The position numbers and the translations under genes are program-made. Positions 1 to 7,703 of a stretch of 55,344 bases of DNA are shown piece by piece. Source of the DNA: Caballeronia cordobensis (lineage in GTDB: Bacteria > Pseudomonadota > Gammaproteobacteria > Burkholderiales > Burkholderiaceae). Under the pieces are notes generated by a model that saw only the letters and a program-made list of their open reading frames with translations, was not told the DNA's origin and ran no database searches. Each line of letters begins with the position of its first letter. The first letter of the stretch is position 1. The DNA is taken from assembly GCF_001544575.2 (NCBI RefSeq), contig NZ_FCNY02000032.1, forward strand, positions 1 to 55,344. Reading direction: 5' to 3'.

Positions 1-93
1 CACGAAATGCAGAAGCGCGACGCGAAGAAGGGCCTGGCGTCGCTGTGCATCGGCGGCGGCATGGGTGTCGCGCTGGCGGTGGAGCGTCCGTAA
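1..93 (+). CDS. phaA: Acetyl-CoA acetyltransferase, C-terminal end only
   Basis: The last 30 codons of a thiolase run in from the left edge and stop at TAA. The visible part contains the family's C-terminal signature, CIGGGMG, whose cysteine acts in deprotonation during Claisen condensation of two acetyl-CoA. Directly downstream lies phaB, the next enzyme of polyhydroxybutyrate synthesis, so PhaA is the natural assignment. Only the C-terminus is visible, so another thiolase paralogue cannot be strictly excluded. Confidence 0.85.
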   Translation, partial: HEMQKRDAKKGLASLCIGGGMGVALAVERP

Positions 94-165
94 CAAGGCA
101 ACATTGGGAAGGGCAAGCGGGCGGTGTAGTTCGAGCGCCGCTCGCATAACAAAATGGAGTGAGGA

Positions 166-906
166 ATGACGAAGCGCATAGCGTATGTAACGGGCGGGAT
201 GGGCGGCATCGGCACCAGCATCTGCCAGCGCCTGCTCAAGGATGGCTTCACGGTCGTCGCGGGTTGCGGTCCGAACTCCCCGCGCCGGGTGAAATGGCTC
301 GAAGACCAGAAAGCGCTCGGCTTCGACTTCGTCGCCTCGGAAGGCAATGTCGGCGACTGGGAGTCGACCAAGAACGCGTTCGACAAGGTCAAGGCGGAAG
401 TCGGCGAGGTCGACGTGCTGGTCAACAATGCGGGCATCACGCGCGACGTCGTGTTCCGCAAGATGACGCACGAAGACTGGACCGCCGTCATCGACACGAA
501 CCTGACGAGCCTCTTCAACGTGACCAAGCAGGTCATCGACGGCATGGTGGAGCGCGGCTTTGGCCGTATCATCAACATTTCGTCGGTGAACGGTCAGAAG
601 GGTCAGTTCGGCCAGACGAACTACTCGACCGCCAAGGCTGGCATCCACGGCTTCACGATGGCGCTCGCACAGGAAGTGGCGACCAAGGGCGTGACGGTCA
701 ACACCGTGTCGCCGGGCTATATCGGCACGGACATGGTGAAGGCGATCCGTCCGGAAGTGCTCGAGAAGATTGTCGCGACGATTCCCGTGCGGCGTCTGGG
801 CACGCCCGACGAGATCGGCTCGATCTGCGCGTGGCTGGCGTCCGACGAATCGGGCTTCTCGACCGGTGCTGACTTCTCGCTGAACGGCGGCTTGCACATG
901 GGCTGA
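166..906 (+). CDS. phaB: Acetoacetyl-CoA reductase (NADPH), PHB synthesis
   Basis: This 246-residue short-chain dehydrogenase reduces acetoacetyl-CoA to (R)-3-hydroxybutyryl-CoA, the monomer for PHB synthase. The Rossmann glycine motif TGGMGGIG is at residues 9-16. NNAG follows near residue 87, then a catalytic serine in ISSVNGQKG and the YSTAK catalytic Tyr/Lys pair. Length matches the Cupriavidus and Burkholderia enzymes. The start is preceded by a good ribosome site, GGAGTGAGG. It lies 72 bp after phaA and is probably cotranscribed with it; a GC-rich hairpin follows the stop. Confidence 0.96.
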   Translation: MTKRIAYVTGGMGGIGTSICQRLLKDGFTVVAGCGPNSPRRVKWLEDQKALGFDFVASEGNVGDWESTKNAFDKVKAEVGEVDVLVNNAGITRDVVFRKMTHEDWTAVIDTNLTSLFNVTKQVIDGMVERGFGRIINISSVNGQKGQFGQTNYSTAKAGIHGFTMALAQEVATKGVTVNTVSPGYIGTDMVKAIRPEVLEKIVATIPVRRLGTPDEIGSICAWLASDESGFSTGADFSLNGGLHMG

Positions 907-911
907 CGGGC

Positions 912-954
912 GGCGGCTTCCCGCGACGCGCCCGAGTGCGCGCGGGAAGCCGCC
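912..954 (+). terminator. GC-rich hairpin after phaB
   Basis: A perfect 14-bp inverted repeat (GGCGGCTTCCCGCG at 912-925 with its complement at 941-954) begins five bases after the phaB stop. There is no clear T-tract after it. It may end phaAB transcription inefficiently or stabilise the 3' end. Confidence 0.5.
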
Positions 955-1025
955 ACTCGCCGGTTTAATCAACGATGCGGCGAACACGCAGCAGCGCTTT
1001 TTTGCGACAACGCAAGACCTGCTTG

Positions 1026-1037
1026 CTGCCATCGCAG
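1026..1037 (+). promoter_or_regulatory. Candidate PhaR operator CTGC-N4-GCAG
   Basis: CTGCCATCGCAG lies 26 bp before the phaR start. PhaR of Paracoccus and Rhodobacter is known to bind CTGC-N3/4-GCAG dyads and to repress its own gene, so this reads as an autoregulatory site. Only one full dyad was seen. Overlapping CTGCTTGCTGC half-sites lie just 5' of it. Confidence 0.5.
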
Positions 1038-1063
1038 TAAAGTTTTGCGTTTAAAGGCGTTAA

Positions 1064-1636
1064 ATGACCACTACTACTACAAAGAAAGCCGCCGAACGAC
1101 TCATCAAAAAATATCCAAACCGTCGGCTATACGATACGGAGACGAGCACTTACATCACGTTGTCCGACGTGAAGCAACTCGTGCTCGATCAGGAAGACTT
1201 CAAGGTCCTCGACGCGAAGTCCAACGACGATCTCACGCGCAGTATTCTTTTGCAGATCATTCTCGAAGAGGAAAGCGGCGGGCTGCCGATGTTCTCGTCG
1301 GTGATGCTGTCGCAGATCATCCGCTTCTACGGCCATGCGATGCAGGGCATGATGGGCACGTATCTGGAAAAGAACATCCAGGCGTTCATCGACATTCAGC
1401 AGAAGCTGACCGAGCAGAGCAAGGGTATGTACGACGGCAACGCGCTCAACCCGGAGGTCTGGTCGCAGTTCATGAACATGCAGGCGCCGATGATGCAGGG
1501 CATGATGACGAGCTACATCGAGCAGTCGAAGAACATGTTCGTGCAGATGCAGGAGCAGATGCAGTCGCAGGCGAAATCGATGTTCAACACGTTTCCGTTC
1601 CCGACGCCCACGCCTTCGTCGACGGAGAAGAAGTAG
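1064..1636 (+). CDS. phaR: PHB synthesis repressor PhaR
   Basis: This 190-residue protein is the DNA-binding PHB sensor that represses phasin genes and itself until polymer granules titrate it away. The N-terminal PHB_acc_N domain covers about residues 10-75 and contains the hallmark IKKYPNRRLYDTETS. The middle is the PHB accumulation regulator domain. The C-terminus is rich in Met and Gln (QMQEQMQSQ), typical of granule-binding regulators. The start follows an A/T-rich leader carrying a CTGC-N4-GCAG site. It is convergent with the glycosyltransferase gene downstream. Confidence 0.95.
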   Translation: MTTTTTKKAAERLIKKYPNRRLYDTETSTYITLSDVKQLVLDQEDFKVLDAKSNDDLTRSILLQIILEEESGGLPMFSSVMLSQIIRFYGHAMQGMMGTYLEKNIQAFIDIQQKLTEQSKGMYDGNALNPEVWSQFMNMQAPMMQGMMTSYIEQSKNMFVQMQEQMQSQAKSMFNTFPFPTPTPSSTEKK

Positions 1637-1705
1637 CCGGTTTCACGGGCGCGGCCGGCGTCGAGGCTTCTCGTGCCTTGGCGTGAGCGCCCGCATGCCG
1701 TCCGC

Positions 1706-2491
1706 TCACAGTCCGCCCACCGCGCGCGCCGGGTCCTGCGCCCACGCCGCGCTGAAATCGCCGCGATACGTGAACGCGCCGTGATGGGCGAGCTTCGAGC
1801 GGGCATCCACATAGACCTTTCCGCCCAGATCGCGCCAGCGCCGGCAGAACGCGTAGTCTTCGGAAAGATAGCGTCCGGTTCCGGGCTCGACCATCACGTC
1901 GAAAAAGCGATGGCAGTAGCCGTGCAGCGGCGAGTCCGGCGGCGCGTCGGGCACGTAGCGCAGTTCGGGCATGCGCTCGATCATCGTGTCGAGCACCGCG
2001 CGGCGGATGCACATGAAGCCCGTCGGGGCTTCGCTGACTTCCATGAACCCGTCGTCGTCGATTGTCCCGCGCGCGCCGTCGTGCGAATTCACCGGATAGC
2101 GCAGGGCGCGGGCGAAAAATTGTTCCTGCGTGAGGCCGGCGGGAATTTCGCCCGCCCAGTCGATGCGCTTCAACGGATACACGCCCGCGACCACATCGCG
2201 GTCTGCGAGCAGAAGGCGCAGCGCCTGGTCCGGCGTGAAGGCGATATCCGCATCGATCCAGAAAAGATGCGTGTGCTGCTTCTGCGCCAGGAAATGCGCG
2301 ACGGCTTCGTTGCGCGCACGGGTGACGAGGCTTTCGCCGGCCCGGATGCGCATCGAGCCCTGCACGCCGAGACGCCACAGTTCGTTCGTCAGCGTGAGCA
2401 TGCTGGTGGCGTAGCCCGACGTGACCTGGCCGGAATAGCAGGGGGTGATGAAGAGCGGGTTGAAATGGCGGAGCGCGGAGTGGTCGAGCAT
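1706..2491 (-). CDS. GT-A-like glycosyltransferase family protein
   Basis: The 261-residue product begins like a cytosolic nucleotide-sugar enzyme. LFITPCYSGQV opens a first beta-strand, and HLFWIDADIAF at about residues 74-84 gives the DxD metal motif of GT-A folds. Further along are an acidic region (LSEDYAFCRRW, about 208-218) and a conserved HHGAFTYRGD end. No signal peptide or membrane segment is seen. The acceptor sugar and pathway cannot be told from sequence. It is convergent with phaR and divergent from higBA, with no surface-polysaccharide genes nearby. Confidence 0.75.
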   Translation of the reverse strand: MLDHSALRHFNPLFITPCYSGQVTSGYATSMLTLTNELWRLGVQGSMRIRAGESLVTRARNEAVAHFLAQKQHTHLFWIDADIAFTPDQALRLLLADRDVVAGVYPLKRIDWAGEIPAGLTQEQFFARALRYPVNSHDGARGTIDDDGFMEVSEAPTGFMCIRRAVLDTMIERMPELRYVPDAPPDSPLHGYCHRFFDVMVEPGTGRYLSEDYAFCRRWRDLGGKVYVDARSKLAHHGAFTYRGDFSAAWAQDPARAVGGL

Positions 2492-2613
2492 AGTGCCTAC
2501 GGATTGCGGAGCGAGGACGTGATAGTAGGGCGCGTCATTGCTGCAAATTGTGGAAAAGTGTGTGTTTTTCCGGTCTGCGCCACGTACATTCGCTAAAATT
2601 CGGCCATTGCCTC

Positions 2614-2630
2614 AGTCCCAATATGGGACT
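2614..2630 (+). promoter_or_regulatory. HigA operator dyad
   Basis: AGTCCCA-ATA-TGGGACT is a perfect 7-3-7 inverted repeat. It sits 15 bp downstream of a -10-like TAAAAT (2594-2599) and 13 bp before the higB start. Autorepression by antitoxin alone or complex at such a dyad is the rule for higBA operons. Binding by this HigA is inferred. Confidence 0.7.
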
Positions 2631-2643
2631 AAAGTGGAGCCGT

Positions 2644-2946
2644 ATGCGAATCGTCGCGAGAAAATCGTTGTCTGCTTTCATCCGAAGGCATGCGCAGGCC
2701 GAGCAAGCCTTGTTGGCGTGGTACGCGGAAACATCCAAGGCGGTGTGGAGAACGCCTCAGGACATCAAGGAGCAGTATTCGTCCGCGAGTTTCGTGGGAC
2801 GTAATCGCGTCGTTTTCAATATCAAAGGCAACGAGTATCGACTGATCGTGGCTGTGGCGTATCGCGTGGGCGTCGCCTATATCAAATTCGTCGGCACGCA
2901 TGCGCAATACGACAAGGTCGACGCGGCAACCGTCGAGATGGAGTAA
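2644..2946 (+). CDS. higB: HigB-type toxin (mRNA interferase) of a type II TA system
   Basis: This 100-residue basic protein has the HigB_toxin fold signatures: SASFVGRNRVVFNIKGN near residues 48-64, YRLIVAVAYRVG, and the C-terminal YIKFVGTHAQYDKVDA. Family members cleave mRNA at the ribosome. The ATG at 2644 is chosen because GGAG precedes it by four bases and the protein then begins MRIVARKSL as usual. An in-frame ATG at 2623 lies inside the operator dyad and is less likely. The toxin-first order, with the antitoxin four bases downstream, is characteristic of higBA. Confidence 0.92.
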   Translation: MRIVARKSLSAFIRRHAQAEQALLAWYAETSKAVWRTPQDIKEQYSSASFVGRNRVVFNIKGNEYRLIVAVAYRVGVAYIKFVGTHAQYDKVDAATVEME

Positions 2947-2950
2947 GACC

Positions 2951-3313
2951 ATGGAGATTCATCCGATTCGCACCGAAGCCGATTACACCGCATCGCTCGC
3001 CGCCGTGGCGGTGCTCGTGGACGCCGATCCCGCTCCCGGCACGCCCGAGGGCGACGCACTCGACATCCTGACGATCCTCATTGAGCGATACGAAGCCGAG
3101 CGCTTTCCGCTGGCCGCTCCCAGCCCGATCGAGGCGATCAAATTCCGCATGGAGCAGGCGGGCCTGTCCGTGCCCGATATGCAGCCGTACATCGGGAACC
3201 CGAACCGGGTCTACGAGGTCCTCGCAGGCAAACGCGCATTGAGCCTCGCGATGATTCGCCGCCTGCATGAAGGTTTGAACATTCCGGCCGACGTGCTCAT
3301 CGGCGCGGCATAG
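2951..3313 (+). CDS. higA: HigA-type antitoxin with helix-turn-helix
   Basis: The 120-residue protein starts four bases after the higB stop. The first half (MEIHPIRTEADY...) is the partner-binding part with an acidic LIERYEAERFP segment. The second half, about residues 60-115, is an HTH_XRE-like domain (IEAIKFRMEQAGLS, then YIGNPNRVYEVLAGKRALS). It should neutralise HigB and repress the operon at the 2614-2630 dyad. Longer in-frame starts overlap higB and lack support. Confidence 0.92.
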   Translation: MEIHPIRTEADYTASLAAVAVLVDADPAPGTPEGDALDILTILIERYEAERFPLAAPSPIEAIKFRMEQAGLSVPDMQPYIGNPNRVYEVLAGKRALSLAMIRRLHEGLNIPADVLIGAA

Positions 3314-3414
3314 CGGTTGTGCGGTCTCCGGCGGCAATCGCAAAATCCGCCGCCCCAGCGCGCCGGGGTAAAATGATGGATTGGCCTCGTGCGACCAGAA
3401 ACGACATTCTCCCC

Positions 3415-4806
3415 GTGAAAAACACTTTAGATTCAATCGCCAAGACGAATCCCGCGCCGAAAATCGGCATGGTTTCCCTCGGCTGCCCGAAAGCGCTCGT
3501 CGATTCCGAGCAGATCATGACCCAGTTGCGCGCCGAAGGTTACGAAATCTCCGGCACGTATGACGGCGCGGACCTCGTCGTCGTCAACACCTGCGGCTTC
3601 ATCGACGAAGCCGTGCAGGAAAGCCTCGACGCCATCGGCGAAGCGCTCTCCGAAAACGGCAAGGTCATCGTGACCGGCTGTCTCGGTGCGAAAAAGAGCG
3701 CGAGCGGCACGGGTCTCATCGAAGAAGTGCATCCGAAAGTGCTCGCCGTCACCGGCCCGCACGCGACCAACGAAGTGATGAACGCGGTGCACGCGCATTT
3801 GCCGAAGCCGCACGATCCGTTCACCGATCTCGTGCCGCCCGCCGGCATCAAGCTCACGCCGCGTCACTACGCGTATCTGAAGATTTCCGAAGGCTGCAAC
3901 CATCGCTGCACGTTCTGCATCATCCCGTCGATGCGCGGTGATCTCGTGTCGCGTCCCGTCGCCGACGTCATGCTCGAAGCCGAAAACCTCTTCAAGTCCG
4001 GCGTGAAGGAACTGCTCGTGATTTCGCAGGACACGAGTGCCTACGGCGTCGATGTGAAATACCGCACCGGCTTCTGGAACGGCAAGCCGCTCAAGACGCG
4101 CATGACCGATCTCGTCGGCGCGCTCGGCGAACTCGCCTCACAATACGGCGCGTGGGTGCGCCTGCATTACGTGTATCCGTATCCGAGCGTCGACGAAGTC
4201 ATCCCGATGATGGCCGAAGGTCCGCTCAGGGGCCACGTGCTGCCGTATCTCGATGTGCCGTTCCAGCACGCGCACCCCGAAGTGCTCAAGCGCATGAAGC
4301 GCCCGGCCAACGCCGAAAAGGTGCTCGAACGCGTGAAGACGTGGCGCGAAATCTGTCCGGACCTGACCATCCGCAGCACGTTCATCGCGGGCTTTCCGGG
4401 CGAAACGGAAGAGCAGTTCCAGACGCTGCTGGATTTCCTGAAGGAAGCGGACCTGGACCGCGTCGGCTGCTTCGCGTATTCGCCGGTCGAAGGCGCGAGC
4501 GCGAACGAGCTCGACGGCGCCTTGCCCGACGATGTGCGCGAGGACCGCCGCGCGCGCTTCATGGAACTGGCTGAAGAGCTGTCGGCCAAGCGCATGAAGA
4601 AGAAGGTCGGCAAGACGCTGAAAGTGCTCGTCGACGAAGTGAGCACGGACGGCGGCGTCGGCCGCACGGCGGCGGATGCGCCGGAAATCGACGGCGTCGT
4701 CTACATCGCGCCGGCGACCAAGGCATCGAAGCGCTACAAGGCCGGCGACTTCGTTTCGGTGAAGATCACCGGCGCGGACGGCCACGATCTCTGGGGCGAG
4801 GTGTAA
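3415..4806 (+). CDS. rimO: Ribosomal protein S12 methylthiotransferase RimO
   Basis: This radical-SAM enzyme adds a methylthio group to the conserved aspartate of ribosomal protein S12. The N-terminal UPF0004 domain carries MVSLGCPKALVDSE, NTCGFIDEA and VTGCLGAKK, whose three cysteines hold the auxiliary 4Fe-4S cluster. The radical-SAM CxxxCxxC is in SEGCNHRCTFCIIPSMRG. A C-terminal TRAM domain ends HDLWGEV. The GTG at 3415 gives 463 residues, close to the family length. The reading frame is open upstream to 3319 (ATG also at 3373), so the exact start is uncertain. It is tightly followed by a sugar kinase gene. Confidence 0.95.
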   Translation: MKNTLDSIAKTNPAPKIGMVSLGCPKALVDSEQIMTQLRAEGYEISGTYDGADLVVVNTCGFIDEAVQESLDAIGEALSENGKVIVTGCLGAKKSASGTGLIEEVHPKVLAVTGPHATNEVMNAVHAHLPKPHDPFTDLVPPAGIKLTPRHYAYLKISEGCNHRCTFCIIPSMRGDLVSRPVADVMLEAENLFKSGVKELLVISQDTSAYGVDVKYRTGFWNGKPLKTRMTDLVGALGELASQYGAWVRLHYVYPYPSVDEVIPMMAEGPLRGHVLPYLDVPFQHAHPEVLKRMKRPANAEKVLERVKTWREICPDLTIRSTFIAGFPGETEEQFQTLLDFLKEADLDRVGCFAYSPVEGASANELDGALPDDVREDRRARFMELAEELSAKRMKKKVGKTLKVLVDEVSTDGGVGRTAADAPEIDGVVYIAPATKASKRYKAGDFVSVKITGADGHDLWGEV

Positions 4807-4810
4807 GCAC

Positions 4811-5734
4811 ATGCCAGCGATGCCGCACGTTCTCGCGCTCGGCGAGGCCATGGTCGAGTTCAATCAGTCCACGCGCGATCAGCCGAACTATCTGCAGGGC
4901 TTCGGCGGCGATGTCTCCAACTTCCTGATCGCGGCGTCGCGTCAGGGGGCGTCGACCGGTTTCGTGTCCGCCGTCGGCAACGATCATTTCGGGCAATTGC
5001 TGCTCGATCTGTGGCGCGCGGAAAACGTCGATACATCGACCGTGCGCGTCGATCATGACGCCCCCACGGGCGTCTATTTCGTGTCGCACGGCGAGAGCGG
5101 GCATCGCTTCGACTATCTGCGCGCGGGCTCGGCGGCGAGCCGCTACGCGCCGTCGCATTTGCCGCTCGATGCCATCGCGGCGGCGAAGATCATCCATCTG
5201 TCGGGCATCAGCCTCGCGATCGGCGTGGCGGCGTGCGACGCCGCGCTCGCCGCCATCGATCATGCGCGCTCGCACGGCGTGAAGGTCAGCTTCGATACGA
5301 ACCTGCGCCTGAAGCTGTGGCCGCTCGCGCGCGCCCGCGCGGTGATGACCGAAGCGATCCGCGCGACCGATATCTGCCTGCCGAGCTGGGACGACGTCAC
5401 CCTGCTCACGGGCCACGAGGACAAAGACGCCATCGTCGACGCATTGCTGGCGCTTGGCCCGACAATCATCGCGCTGAAGCTCGGCCGGGAAGGCGCGTAT
5501 ATCGCGACGCCGGACGAGCGGCGTGTCGTGCCGGGCCGCGTCGTGCAGGCGGTCGATGCAACCGGCGCGGGCGACTGCTTCGGCGGCGCGTTCATCGCGC
5601 GCATCGTCGCGGGTGACGACGCGTTCGCGGCCGCGCGCTATGCGAACGCGGCGGCGGCCCTGTCGACGCAAGGCTTTGGCGCCGTCGCGCCGATTCCGCG
5701 CAAGGACGAGGTCGAGCGCGCGCTGGCGGAATAA
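4811..5734 (+). CDS. PfkB-family sugar kinase, 2-keto-3-deoxygluconate kinase-like
   Basis: This 307-residue ribokinase-fold protein has the first PfkB signature region GGDVSNFLIAASRQG (residues 36-50). The second signature, DATGAGDCFGGAF near residue 250, includes the catalytic Asp. KVSFDTNLRLKLWP is typical of KdgK, so phosphorylation of 2-keto-3-deoxygluconate or a related keto-acid is likely. It starts four bases after rimO, and GAGGTG inside the rimO end serves as its ribosome site, so translational coupling is likely. A second kinase of this type lies at 41309, in the kgu operon. Confidence 0.85.
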   Translation: MPAMPHVLALGEAMVEFNQSTRDQPNYLQGFGGDVSNFLIAASRQGASTGFVSAVGNDHFGQLLLDLWRAENVDTSTVRVDHDAPTGVYFVSHGESGHRFDYLRAGSAASRYAPSHLPLDAIAAAKIIHLSGISLAIGVAACDAALAAIDHARSHGVKVSFDTNLRLKLWPLARARAVMTEAIRATDICLPSWDDVTLLTGHEDKDAIVDALLALGPTIIALKLGREGAYIATPDERRVVPGRVVQAVDATGAGDCFGGAFIARIVAGDDAFAAARYANAAAALSTQGFGAVAPIPRKDEVERALAE

Positions 5735-5776
5735 TCGAGCGGAATACACGAACACCCAGGCAAAGGAGACGACAAC

Positions 5777-6961
5777 ATGCAGCGAGAAGTGGTGGTGGTA
5801 AGCGGCGTGCGCACGGCGATCGGCGATTTCGGCGGCGCGCTCAAGGACTTCAGCCCGACCGATCTCGGCGCGCGCGTCGTGCGCGAGGCGCTCTCGCGGG
5901 CGAACGTGAAGGGCGATGAAGTCGGTCACGTGGTCTTCGGCAACGTGGTCCATACCGAGCCGCGCGACATGTATCTCGCGCGCGTCGCGGCGCTCGACGG
6001 CGGCGTTGCGCAGCACGCGCCCGCGCTCACCGTGAACCGTCTGTGCGGCTCCGGCTTGCAGGCGATCGTCTCGGCGGCGCAAGCCATTTTGCTCGGCGAT
6101 GCCGATGTCGCCATCGGCGGCGGCGCGGAAAGCATGAGCCGCGCGCCGTACATCATGCCCGCGGCGCGCTTCGGCCAGCGCATGGGCGATGCGCGCGTCA
6201 TCGACATGATGGTCGGCGCGCTCAACGATCCGTTCGACAAGATTCACATGGGCGTGACGGCGGAGAACGTCGCGCAGAAGTTCGGCATCACGCGCGAGAT
6301 GCAGGACGCGCTCGCGCTCGAATCGCACCGCCGCGCGGCGCACGCGACCGAAGCCGGTTACTTCAAGGAACAGATTCTGCCGATCACGATCGCGTCGAAG
6401 AAGGGCGACATTGTCTTCGACCGCGACGAGCACGTGCGCATGAACGCGACGCCGGACGACTTCACGAAGCTCAAGCCGGTCTTCGCGAAGGAAAACGGCA
6501 CGGTGACGGCGGGCAACGCGTCGGGCATCAACGACGCGGCCGCGGCCGTCGTGCTGATGGAGCGCGCCGTCGCGGAGAAGCGCGGCCTGAAACCGCTCGC
6601 GCGCCTCGTCGCCTACGCGCACGCCGGCGTCGATCCGAAGATCATGGGCATCGGCCCGGTGCCGGCGACGCAGAAAGTGCTGGAGCGCGCGGGCCTTTCC
6701 GTCGGCGATCTCGACGTCATCGAGGCGAACGAGGCGTTCGCCGCGCAAGCGTGCGCCGTGTCGCAGGAACTGAAGCTCGATCCCGCGAAGGTCAATCCGA
6801 ACGGCTCGGGCATTTCGCTCGGCCATCCGATCGGCGCGACCGGCGCGCTCATCACCGTGAAGGCGCTGTACGAGCTGCAGCGCATCGGCGGGCGTTACGC
6901 GCTCGTGACGATGTGCATCGGCGGCGGGCAGGGCATCGCGGCGATCTTCGAGCGCATCTGA
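5777..6961 (+). CDS. bktB: Beta-ketothiolase BktB
   Basis: The 394-residue thiolase closely resembles BktB of Cupriavidus, which condenses acetyl-CoA with acetyl- or propionyl-CoA and also acts in beta-oxidation. The nucleophile is Cys90 in NRLCGSGLQA. GHPIGATGA gives the active-site His, and Cys380 in MCIGGGQG is the second catalytic cysteine. NEAFAAQ is also present. AAAGGAGA precedes the ATG. It is a second thiolase beside PhaA and could feed longer monomers to PHA synthesis. It forms a same-strand run with the kinase and the lipoprotein. Confidence 0.93.
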   Translation: MQREVVVVSGVRTAIGDFGGALKDFSPTDLGARVVREALSRANVKGDEVGHVVFGNVVHTEPRDMYLARVAALDGGVAQHAPALTVNRLCGSGLQAIVSAAQAILLGDADVAIGGGAESMSRAPYIMPAARFGQRMGDARVIDMMVGALNDPFDKIHMGVTAENVAQKFGITREMQDALALESHRRAAHATEAGYFKEQILPITIASKKGDIVFDRDEHVRMNATPDDFTKLKPVFAKENGTVTAGNASGINDAAAAVVLMERAVAEKRGLKPLARLVAYAHAGVDPKIMGIGPVPATQKVLERAGLSVGDLDVIEANEAFAAQACAVSQELKLDPAKVNPNGSGISLGHPIGATGALITVKALYELQRIGGRYALVTMCIGGGQGIAAIFERI

Positions 6962-6982
6962 AGGACGCAAAAGGAAGCAAGG

Positions 6983-7636
6983 ATGACGCACAGCATGAAG
7001 GGGCCGCGGATGCTCGCGGCTTTGGCCATCGCGGTGGCGCTCGCCGCCTGCAATTCGCCGATGCCGAAAAGCTCGACCGGCGTGATTCCGCAAAACGAGC
7101 GGGAGCCCGCCGGCGCGGATGTGCACGGCGCGCAGGCCGCGATCAAGGAACTCGCGCTGCCGCCGCAAAAGCCGCTGACGCCGAATCCGGAGTTCGCGCG
7201 CTTTCCGCGCTATGTCGGCACGCTCGGCGGCAGGCAGATCGAGATGAAGCTCGGCGCGAAAACCGACGACCCTTCCGGCCTGCACGGCGAGTATCGTTTC
7301 GCCGGCAGCCCGAACGTGATTCTCGTCGCGGGCGATCGCGACGGCGACACGCTGGAGATCGAGGAATCGAACGACGGCACGCACATCACGGGCAACTGGG
7401 TTGGCAAGATCGCGGCGGACGGCAGCCTGTCGGGCGAGCGCATGGACCCGGACGATTCCAACGGGCAGCCGTTCGATCTGCGTCCGGCCGTGGCAGGTGT
7501 GAAATTGCCCGCGATGCCGCCAGCGGGTGCGGCGAAGGCGCCACCCGCGCCGCCCGCGCCGTCGCTGGAACCGGCGCCGCCTGCGCCGCCCAAGAATGCC
7601 GTGGGCGGCACGAGCAACGTCATCATCGGCGAATAG
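6983..7636 (+). CDS. Putative lipoprotein, unknown function
   Basis: The 217-residue product starts with a lipoprotein signal: a short basic head, the hydrophobic run MLAALAIAVALAAC, and a lipobox LAAC with the cysteine near residue 23. The mature part has no recognised domain. The C-terminal third is a flexible Pro/Ala-rich stretch (PAPSLEPAPPAPP). It follows bktB by 21 bp with the ribosome site AAGGAAG and ends before a strong terminator. It probably sits in a cell-envelope membrane; function unknown. Confidence 0.75.
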   Translation: MTHSMKGPRMLAALAIAVALAACNSPMPKSSTGVIPQNEREPAGADVHGAQAAIKELALPPQKPLTPNPEFARFPRYVGTLGGRQIEMKLGAKTDDPSGLHGEYRFAGSPNVILVAGDRDGDTLEIEESNDGTHITGNWVGKIAADGSLSGERMDPDDSNGQPFDLRPAVAGVKLPAMPPAGAAKAPPAPPAPSLEPAPPAPPKNAVGGTSNVIIGE

Positions 7637-7652
7637 CCCGACTTGTTTTTAC

Positions 7653-7684
7653 GCCGCCGGCCCGATCCGGCGGCTTTTCTTTTT
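7653..7684 (+). terminator. Rho-independent terminator after the lipoprotein gene
   Basis: GCCGCCGG (7653-7660), a six-base loop and CCGGCGGC (7667-7674) are followed by TTTTCTTTTTC. This ends the rimO-to-lipoprotein run just before metC. Confidence 0.88.
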
Positions 7685-7703
7685 CGCGATTCACATCGAA
7701 GCC

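Noticed and set aside
3319..3414. N-terminal extension of RimO by 32 residues
   Set aside because: Not family-like, Arg/Ala-rich; GTG 3415 gives the usual start. An intermediate ATG at 3373 cannot be fully excluded.
4766..7384. An 872-codon open frame on the minus strand over the sugar kinase, bktB and lipoprotein genes
   Set aside because: It is Arg/Ala/His-rich with no recognisable domain and is the mirror of three well-supported plus-strand genes; long antisense frames are expected at this GC content.
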